Shown one piece after another: positions 57,225 through 64,000 of a stretch of DNA of 64,000 bases; position 1 is the stretch's first letter, and each line of letters opens with the position of its first letter. The stretch is from Glycine soja (Eukaryota; Streptophyta; Magnoliopsida; Fabales; Fabaceae), in assembly GCF_004193775.1 (NCBI RefSeq), contig NC_041003.1, positions 26,909,735-26,973,734 of the forward strand, in the 5' to 3' direction. Position numbers and translations under genes: made by a program. Under the pieces are notes generated by a model, which ran no database searches, was not told where the DNA came from, and was given only the letters and a program-made list of their open reading frames with translations.

Positions 57225-58213
57225 TCATGTAGCTCCACTCCCTCCCAAGAAGTCAAGCAAATCGGCCATCTCCTCGTCCTCGTGGGCCTCCTCTCCATCG
57301 CCAGGAGCTTCTGGGGGCGCCTCTCCTGCTTGGGCCTCTGGGTACAGTACTTCTCAATAAAAGCCCGGGTGATGGGCGGTCGAATCACCTTGGTAGGTGC
57401 CACGGGGACTCCGAACGACTGGCAGAGTCCTGTGATCAGTGCGGGAAATCCGAGGGCCCTGTTGGACTTATCTGGGTCCAAAGGGTGCCTGGTAGGCGCC
57501 ATACCTGCAAAAATATAGATGGCATCAGCGATTAACTGAGCCACATGAACACTCATCCGTGTCAGGATGGCGTACACCAGCTGACACTTCGGCAGAGGGA
57601 GGTCGGAATTATGATCGGTGGGCAGGATGTTGCTGAGCAGCAAAGTCATCCATATTTGAGTCAGGGTGGTCATGTTGGTGCGCATGATCCGCACCTGTCT
57701 TCCGGCAGCAGTCCGGGCAAAATCCTGCCCCGGTATACATAGCAACTGGGCGATGGCCTCCTCATCGAACCCATCAGACCGGTTCCTCCTCTGGCCATAC
57801 TCGCACTCCTGGCCCTCTTCCAACACCAACGGATATCCTAGGAGCTGGCCGATAGCATCGGCATCAAACGGGATCCACTTCCCCCTTACCTAGGACCTCA
57901 TGTCACGCACGCCCTCCTCTGTCGGCCAAGCATTGGCATAAAACTCAAGGACTATTTCTGGATCAAACTTGGCCATGGGGGTAACCAGAGATGTCCACCG
58001 CCGGCGACCTATTTCTTCCTGGAAATTGGTATACTCATCGTCCCTGAGCTGGACGCGTCGTTCTCAGAGAAATGACCATCCCTTGATGGCCTCGAAGCGC
58101 TGCTGGTGTACCGCGCTCCTAAAACGGTGACTGTCATACTCAGGAGCGGAACTAGTTCCTTCGGCCGCCTTATCCTTCCTGGACCTCTTTGAGGCAAGCT
58201 TCCTCGGGGCCAT
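57225..58213 (-). pseudogene. Extra ORF of Ogre B: 'putative plant transposon protein' domain
   Basis: Start MAPRKLASKRSRKDK at 58213. In-frame TGA at 58066-58064 (SFL*ERR, where CGA fits) and TAG at 57892-57890 (DMRS*VRG, where TGG fits). The rest is open: PEIVLEFYANAWPTEEG, DEEAIAQLLCIPGQDF, LTQIWMTLLLSNILPTD, KCQLVYAILTRMSVHV and FPALITGLCQSFGVPV. Near 57290 the frame shifts; the alternate frame gives an acidic end (EEAHEDEEMADLLDFLGG) with TGA at 57225. The layout is a basic Ser/Lys N-terminus, a helical domain, and an acidic tail. The domain resembles the env-like ORF of SIRE 2. I match it to the Transposase_32 family by memory; its function is unknown to me. Confidence 0.8.
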
Positions 58214-59585
58214 TTCCCGTGAAGGCAAACATTTGGAAAGTTAGTTTTACCAAGAAATGCTACTCTTAAAACAAAAATGGAATACAACCTCCTCCAATAA
58301 ACACAAACATCAATGTAAATTTAGAGCAAACTTATGCACATACTTCTTTACGAATGTTCACTTGCACAGGACATTCTTACAACTAAGAAAAATGCACCCA
58401 TGTACAATCAAGGCACCTCCGTTACCTAGATTATTTATATGTACTTCCAAGGTGTATTTGATACCTACATCACATGCACTTCCTTGGCTAAATTTACATA
58501 CATGCATACTCAAAGCATTTGGGGTACCAAAAATTGCACATGTGCACATTCCGGTATTTCTAATACTTATGCATATACAAGCTTTGTGATGAATCTTGGC
58601 TATCTACACAATAAGGTGCTACATTTCATGCTTTATTCAAGTGTTTTTGCCACCTAAAGCCGCATGCAATTTCAAGTATATTTCCTTTTGCTGACTAAAA
58701 TTGTATTCAAATTAAAAGGTATTTTTGTAAGGCATTTTCTTTACATAACATGCAACATATTTATATTTTTTTGTGAGACATTTTGACTACCAAAAATTAC
58801 ATGTGCATACATCCAAGTATTTTGCTACCACACCCAAAGTGTAAATTGCCAAAGGTATTTTGCTACCTATTCTAAACCTACACGTTCATGATGAACAAGA
58901 TTCCTAAACATCTAGGCGTAGGGAAATTATTGTAGCATGGCCCATAGCTGATTGCTGGCCAAAAGGGTAACTTTACCCAATATGCACCTCTTCTTGTGTT
59001 CTTTTGCATAAAAACTTTGGTTCCTAGGCCTAGGATATATGTGGGGCAATTACTCTAGCCCTTTCGAAACTGAATGCATGTCCCAAAAAAAATAGAAAAT
59101 ATGTGCAAACCAAATTGCCCCATGGGTTGTTTCCTTACAAAAATCACGCGCTAATGCCATTGAGTCATTTCACCGAACACTTGGTGGGCGCGCGTTTAGG
59201 CATCAATAGCAAGAGAACGGGGACAATGTGGCATGTCCCATTGCTTCAAAATGCATTATAGGCCTAGGGCCATCCCATATAAACCCCCAATTCAACCCAA
59301 TCAAGCAAGAAAACAAACCAAAATTGCCCCACATATTTGAGCATATTCCCTCATTTTAGAGCACCAAAAGGAGATCAAAATACACCAATGAAAAGCTAGA
59401 AAGCTTAGGGATGGAATACTTACTTGTTGGTGATGAACAAAAGCGCAAAACGGAATCAAAAAACGCAAAAAATGATGATCCTAGGGCTGCAAATTCGTAA
59501 ATCCTGTGGGTATGGCTTTTGAAAAGGGGGGAAAAGATGTTTTTGAATGCAAAACGTCCCCCCCTTTCGTCATTTTTATATTTTG
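58214..59585 (-). other. Leader or intron-like region upstream of the extra ORF
   Basis: No coding frame. On the minus strand a CAACAAGTAAGTATTCC at about 59432-59416 is a strong splice-donor match. A clear acceptor near the ATG at 58213 was not found. Confidence 0.4.
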
Positions 59586-59622
59586 GTGCAGAGGTTGCTC
59601 GCCAAGGCGAGCTAACCTGCAC
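59550..59622 (-). promoter_or_regulatory. Internal promoter-like module before the extra ORF
   Basis: On the minus strand GTGCAGGTTAGCTCGCC..GGCGAGCAACCTCTGCAC (59586-59622) is an inverted repeat centred on GCTCGCCTTGGCGAGC. It is followed by AAAATATAAAAATG (TATA-like) and later by the splice-donor match. This repeats the order seen in the Ogre LTR promoters. Confidence 0.5.
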
Positions 59623-60319
59623 TTTTTTTTTTTTTTAGGGGAACATTAACCATGTCCCCTCCTTCCTTGTGGGTTAGAGTTTTGCCTAACTTGAACTTAC
59701 TTAAGTTAGAATTAGGCGCTGATTACTTATTTTTAAAACAAACAAATAGTAAAAGAAAACTGCGAACACAAAGGATACGGGGCCGCCTTGCAGCGACGTT
59801 CTCTGCTCGTTTAGCGCGGAGAAGGGGCGACGATCAGTCGGTCGTGACCCCATCCCCATTTGCATCCGTCCCTGTGTACCTGCAAGTAAGAAACAACCAG
59901 GTGTGGCCAATCTTGACCGCATCGTTGTCCTACCTTGATTGGTTTTTGCTGTTCATGTTTTGTCTCTACCCCAGAAGGTAGCTCAAGATGATCCTGCCCC
60001 TGTTTTACCACAACAATATGCATGTGTATGCGTATGCGTATGCATTAATGTTTTCAAACGCAGCAAATTTTTAGGGAAAGTTGGTTTAGGTTCAATTTTA
60101 ATTAAGCGCTTGGGGCATCCCATGAACTGAGCGGAAGGGCTCAGGTGATCACAAATCAACGCAAGGTTTGAAACCAACGTGAGGACTAAAGCCTCGAATG
60201 ACGTTCATTTCTGTGAAAGATTGTAACGAGAGATACAGCAGACGGGAAATCCCTGGGGGAAATCCAGAAAACGCATAAAGATAAAGAACATGCAGCGACA
60301 TCCTTAATTGCCCCAGATT
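59623..60319 (-). other. Spacer between integrase and the internal module
   Basis: Non-coding; a poly-A run (minus strand) at 59622-59636 and a tgcgtatgcgtatgc repeat at about 60018-60042. No gene supported. Confidence 0.6.
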
Positions 60320-62044
60320 CTAAGCATAATATCGCTTGACGACATCAGAATTCACGGGTGAAGATAGCTCTTCGCCATCCATGTTGATAAGCACCAGGGC
60401 TCCTCCAGAAAAAGCCCTCTTCACAACAAAAGGCCCTTCGTAGTTTGGGGCCCATTTTCCTCGATTGTCCTTGACAGCATGGGACATCTTCTTTAGGACA
60501 AGGTCTCCCTCATGGAACTTGCGCAAGCGTACTTTCTTGTCGAATGCACTTTTCATTCTTTGCTGGTACAAACGCCTATGACTCATGGCCGTTAAACGCT
60601 TACCCTCAATGAGGTTGAGCTGGTCATAGCGCGTTTGGGCCCACTCCGATTCCTTTAATCCGGATTCTGCCAAGATCCTTAATGACGGGACTTCTACCTC
60701 AAACGGTAACACAGCCTCCATCCCATATACCAATGAGAACGGCGTTGCCCCAGTTGACGTCCGCACTGAAGTTCGGTAACCGTGTAACGCGAATGGGAGC
60801 ATTTCGTGCCAATCTCTGTATGACACAGTCATCTTTTGGATAATATTTTTGATATCCTTATTGGCCGCTTCCACGGCTCCATTCATCTTTGGCCGGTAGG
60901 GTGTGGAATTGTGATGCTGGATTTTAAACTCCTCGCACATTTCCCCCATCATCTTGTTATTCAGGTTGGTGTCGTTGTCTGTGATAATCTTCCTTGGCAA
61001 ACCATATCGGCAGATGATCTCTTTCTTAATGAACCTGACCACCACACCCCTCGTGACATTGGTATAGGAGGCCGCCTCGACCCACTTGGTAAAATAGTCT
61101 ATCGCCACAAGGATGAAGCGATGACCATTCGAGGCCTTGGGCTCAATGGCCCCGATGACATCTATTCCCCACATGGAGAAAGGCCAAGGGGCGGACATGA
61201 CATTCAGAGGATGTGGTGGGGCATTGACATTATCTGCGAACGCTTGACATTTGTGGCATTTCCTCACATGGACACAACAATCACTTTCCACGGTAAGCCA
61301 GTAATAACCTGCTCTTAGGATCTTCCAGGCCATAGCATGCCCGTTGGCGTGCGTTCCAAACGAGCCCTCATGGACTTCCTCAATCATGTGGTTTGCCTCC
61401 CTGGCATCCACACACCATAGGAGTGTCATGTCGTGATTTCTCTTATACAGTATACTTCCACTCATGAAGAAACCGGCTGTCAACCTTCTCAATGTCCTCT
61501 TATCATTGTCGGCAATCTCTGGCGGGTATTCTTTGCTTACGACATATTGCTTGATGTCGAAATACCAAGGCTTTCCGTCCCGTTCCTCTTCCACTTGGCA
61601 ACAATGCGCGGGTTTGCCACGACACCAAAATTCAATGTAGGGTAGATCCCCGTGCGGTGTTAGCTGGAACATAGACGCCAAAGTAGCAAGCGCATCCGCC
61701 ATTTGATTTTCCTCGCGGGGAACATGATGGAAGGAGATCTCATCAAAGGTTTTAGCCAATTCCTTGATATAGGCTTTGTAGGGTATCAGCTTGGGATCCC
61801 TGGTTTCCCATTCCCCTCTCAGTTGATGGATTACCAATGCTGAGTCGCCGTACACCTTGAGTAGTTTGACATTGGTGTCAATTGCTGCCTGGACGGCTAA
61901 GGCACATGCTTCATATTCGGCCATGTTGTTGGTGCAGTCGAATCCTAGTCTGGCTGTGAAAGGTACGCATTGATTGTCCGGAGAGACCAATACTGCCCCA
62001 ACGCCATGGCCTAGAATGTTTGACGCTCCGTCAAACCATACGGT
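60320..62044 (-). CDS. Ogre B pol, second part: archaeal-type RNase H and integrase
   Basis: The frame continues from the first pol ORF after one TGA. It opens with the additional RNase H (WFDGASN, NNMAEYEAC, VYGDSALVIHQL, MADALATLAS), the extra archaeal-like RNase H characteristic of Tat elements. The integrase follows: zinc finger HEGSFGTHANGH..CHKCQ (about 207-249 from the MVSPDN Met), Asp in MWGIDVIG, Asp in IITDNDTNL, and Glu in NGAVEAANKD. TDND is unusual; the family normally has Gly after Asn. The C-terminus has GPFVVKRAFSGGALVL and no chromodomain. Apart from the upstream nonsense codon it is open for 556 codons. Confidence 0.92.
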   Translation of the reverse strand, partial: TVWFDGASNILGHGVGAVLVSPDNQCVPFTARLGFDCTNNMAEYEACALAVQAAIDTNVKLLKVYGDSALVIHQLRGEWETRDPKLIPYKAYIKELAKTFDEISFHHVPREENQMADALATLASMFQLTPHGDLPYIEFWCRGKPAHCCQVEEERDGKPWYFDIKQYVVSKEYPPEIADNDKRTLRRLTAGFFMSGSILYKRNHDMTLLWCVDAREANHMIEEVHEGSFGTHANGHAMAWKILRAGYYWLTVESDCCVHVRKCHKCQAFADNVNAPPHPLNVMSAPWPFSMWGIDVIGAIEPKASNGHRFILVAIDYFTKWVEAASYTNVTRGVVVRFIKKEIICRYGLPRKIITDNDTNLNNKMMGEMCEEFKIQHHNSTPYRPKMNGAVEAANKDIKNIIQKMTVSYRDWHEMLPFALHGYRTSVRTSTGATPFSLVYGMEAVLPFEVEVPSLRILAESGLKESEWAQTRYDQLNLIEGKRLTAMSHRRLYQQRMKSAFDKKVRLRKFHEGDLVLKKMSHAVKDNRGKWAPNYEGPFVVKRAFSGGALVLINMDGEELSSPVNSDVVKRYYA

Positions 62045-63643
62045 TCATTTGTCCCGATCTTCGTCCAATTTTTCCTCAAACAAGGCCATGATGTCCTCAT
62101 CCGGGAATTCAGGATGCATGGGCTGATAGTCGTTAAGAGGCTGTTGAGCCAAATAATCTGCTAAGGCGCTTCCTTTTATCGCCTTTTGGGTGACGTAAAA
62201 TATATCAAACTCGGATAGCAGGACTTGCCACCGGGCGATTCGTCCCGTGAGAGCTGGCTTTTCAAAGATGTACTTAACCGGGTCCATCTTGGATATCAAC
62301 CAGGTAGTATGGCTCAGCATGTACTGCCTTAGACGATGGGATGCCCATACCAAAGCACAACACGTTCTTTCGAGCAAGGAGTAGTTCATTTCACAAGTTG
62401 TGAATTTCTTACTTAGGTAGTAAACAGCGCGCTCTTTCTTTCCGGATTCGTCATGTTGCCCCAGCATACACCCCATTGACTCGTCTAAGATTGTCATGTA
62501 CAAGATGAGAGGCCTTCCAGGTACTGGTGGCATAAGCACGGGAGGATTCATAAGGCACTTCTTGATCCTTCCAAAAGCCTCTTGGCAATCCTCATTCCAG
62601 CGATCAGTTTGGTTTTTGCATAAGAGTTTGAACAACGGCTCACAAATGGCGGTGAGCTGTGATATGAATCTGGCGATATAATTCAAGCGTCCCAGGAAAC
62701 CTCGGACTTGCCTTTCTGTACGGGGTTCCGGCATCTCAAGGATAGCCTTCACCTTTTCGGGGTCTACCTCTATTCCTTTCTGGCTTACAATAAAACCAAG
62801 CAATTTCCCTGATTTGACCCCAAAGGTACACTTGGCGGGGTTCAACCTTAATTGATATTTCTTAAGCCTTTCGAACAACTTCCGCAGGTTGACAAGGTGT
62901 TCTTCCTCAGATTTAGATTTAGCAATTATGTCGTCCACGTAAACCTCGATTTCTCGATGCATCATATCATGGAACAAAGCTACCATGGCCCGTTGATAAG
63001 TTGCCCCGGCATTCTTGAGTCCAAAAGACATCACCTTGTAACAGAACGTCCCCCACAGGGTGACGAAGGTGGTCTTTTCCATATCCTCTGGCGCCATCTT
63101 TATCTGATTGTAACCGGAGAAACCGTCCATGAAGGAAAATAAAGCGAAATTGGCCGTGTTATCCACGAGGATATCGATGTGTGGCAGAGGAAAATTGTCC
63201 TTGGGACTGGCCCGATTCAGGTCCCGATAATCCACACACATTCGTACTTTCCCATCTTTCTTAGGGACCGGTACAATGTTAGCAACCCATTCCGGATACC
63301 GAGCGACGGCCAGAAAACCAGCGTCAAATTGCTTCTTCATTTCTTCTTTTATCTTCAAGGATGTTTCGGGCTTCATCCTTCTCAGTTTCTGCTTTACCGG
63401 GGAACACTCAGGATTTAGAGGTAATCGGTGCTGTACAATGTCAGAACTCAAACCGGGCATATCTTGGTATGACCAAGCAAAAATGTCTTGGTAGTCTCTT
63501 AGCAGGATTATTAATTCTTCACGGATAGGTGCGGTAATACCTGTGCCTATCTTTACTTCCCTTTTTCCACTGCCAATTCCCAAGTATACCAGTTCCGTTT
63601 CTTCTTGATGAGGCCCCATTTCTTGGTCCTCATGGGCGACCAT
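62045..63643 (-). CDS. Ogre B pol, first part: reverse transcriptase and degenerate RNase H
   Basis: RT with VPVPKKDGKVRMCVDYRDLN (about 124-143), FMDGFSGYNQI (171-181), FGLKNAGATYQRAM and YVDD at 235-238. A connection-like gypsy RNase H follows (about 375-500) in which the usual catalytic Asp stretch (YCDAS) reads LYMTILDES, so it is probably non-catalytic, as known for Tat elements. It ends EKLDEDRDK then TGA (62045-62047) where Trp would fit before TVWFDGASN. The Met at 63643 is probably not the true start: the frame continues upstream after a TAA (LPP*LER). Confidence 0.92.
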   Translation of the reverse strand: MVAHEDQEMGPHQEETELVYLGIGSGKREVKIGTGITAPIREELIILLRDYQDIFAWSYQDMPGLSSDIVQHRLPLNPECSPVKQKLRRMKPETSLKIKEEMKKQFDAGFLAVARYPEWVANIVPVPKKDGKVRMCVDYRDLNRASPKDNFPLPHIDILVDNTANFALFSFMDGFSGYNQIKMAPEDMEKTTFVTLWGTFCYKVMSFGLKNAGATYQRAMVALFHDMMHREIEVYVDDIIAKSKSEEEHLVNLRKLFERLKKYQLRLNPAKCTFGVKSGKLLGFIVSQKGIEVDPEKVKAILEMPEPRTERQVRGFLGRLNYIARFISQLTAICEPLFKLLCKNQTDRWNEDCQEAFGRIKKCLMNPPVLMPPVPGRPLILYMTILDESMGCMLGQHDESGKKERAVYYLSKKFTTCEMNYSLLERTCCALVWASHRLRQYMLSHTTWLISKMDPVKYIFEKPALTGRIARWQVLLSEFDIFYVTQKAIKGSALADYLAQQPLNDYQPMHPEFPDEDIMALFEEKLDEDRDK

Positions 63644-64000
63644 CCTTTCTAATTATGGGGGAAGTCCCACATCCTCATTCCCTTCATCTTCCGTTTGATT
63701 CGTTTCTTGCTCGAAGTTGATAAGCGGGTCCCAGGTATTAGTACCTTCGGGGGACTCGTCATCGGATCTGCCGTTTCCAGAAATAAAGAAGTAAACATGC
63801 AAATGAATGAGAATGGGTAGAGACGTAGGAACAGATGAAGAAAGATCCTTGTATTTATAAATTCAAAACAAAGGACACAAAGCCTTATCAAAAAGAAAAA
63901 AAAACTCTAAAGCCTAGGCCCAACTATAGAGCTTTTAAAACTGTAAAGGTTTACATTATGCTCGTTGCGTAAATGTCGGGGCGTTCCTTCCGCAGACAAA
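63644..64000 (-). other. Upstream linker of Ogre B pol, possible intron end
   Basis: A pol-frame stretch (SDDESPEGTNTWDPL, ETNQTEDEGNEDVGLPP) extends to about 63775, broken by the TAA at about 63653. Further right the frame is lost. Ogre elements are known to have an intron before the RT ORF, and a pyrimidine-rich CTTCTTTATTTCTGG..GCAG near 63770-63790 could be its acceptor. Confidence 0.45.

Larger units (their letters stand above)
52532..64000 (-). mobile_element. Tat/Ogre gypsy element B (3' half; continues past the window)
   Basis: Minus-strand order is RT-RNase H, archaeal-type RNase H-integrase, long 3' region with an extra ORF, tandem array and hairpins, polypurine tract, 3' LTR. Gag, ORF1 and 5' LTR are expected right of the window. 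It is inserted in the SIRE 2 LTR, with atctc (52527-52531) as the expected target duplication. Confidence 0.9.

Noticed and set aside
1..64000. tRNA or rRNA genes
   Set aside because: No cloverleaf-type or rRNA-like block was noticed; the tRNA-like words seen are primer-binding sites of LTR elements.

Overview
The window looks like pericentromeric or other heterochromatic DNA from a legume, most probably soybean (Glycine). The sequence is AT-rich with no intact host gene. It is packed with nested LTR retrotransposons: SIRE1-like Sirevirus copia elements, Tat/Ogre gypsy elements, an Athila-like gypsy and chromovirus-like gypsies. Family names come from motifs I recognise by eye; no database search was run.

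Layout. 1-717: 3' end of a Tork/Tnt1-like copia element with its 240-bp LTR. 718-3092: decayed host DNA with minus-strand exons of a ULP1/OTS-type SUMO protease pseudogene, cut by an LTR-like repeat at 3093-~5650. 5815-6340: a plasmodesmata-located (DUF26/Gnk2) protein pseudogene. 6341-11238: AT-rich, largely featureless DNA. 11239-28466: SIRE-like copia 1 (+), 5'-truncated and split by two minus-strand gypsies: one complete with LTRs (11493-18657) and one young internally deleted non-autonomous element (20558-26097). 28467-33756: AT-rich DNA with a 2.1-kb solo LTR (30804-32939). 33757-37791: Ogre/Tat element A (+), with LTR and decayed ORF1. 37792-38959: plus-strand gypsy LTR/leader fragment that meets head-on an Athila-like element (38967-43411, minus). 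43412-52531: SIRE-like copia 2 (minus), inserted in the Athila RT and carrying an intact env-like ORF. 52532-64000: Ogre/Tat element B (minus), inserted in the 5' LTR of SIRE 2 and running off the right edge.

Inferred insertion order on the right: Athila, then SIRE 2, then Ogre B. On the left: SIRE 1, then the gypsy at 11493 (LTRs differ by a few percent by eye) and the non-autonomous gypsy at 20558 (LTRs about 1% different).

The most interesting signal is that two unrelated elements, the SIRE copia and the Ogre gypsy, each carry downstream of pol an extra ORF that appears to be the same plant-specific domain. In Ogre B this ORF is preceded by a promoter-like module resembling the Ogre LTR promoter, and is followed by a 63-bp tandem array and repeated hairpins before the 3' LTR. 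SIRE elements carry arrays of a TAATCGATTA-centred palindrome, including a perfect 38-bp inverted repeat upstream of the env-like ORF.
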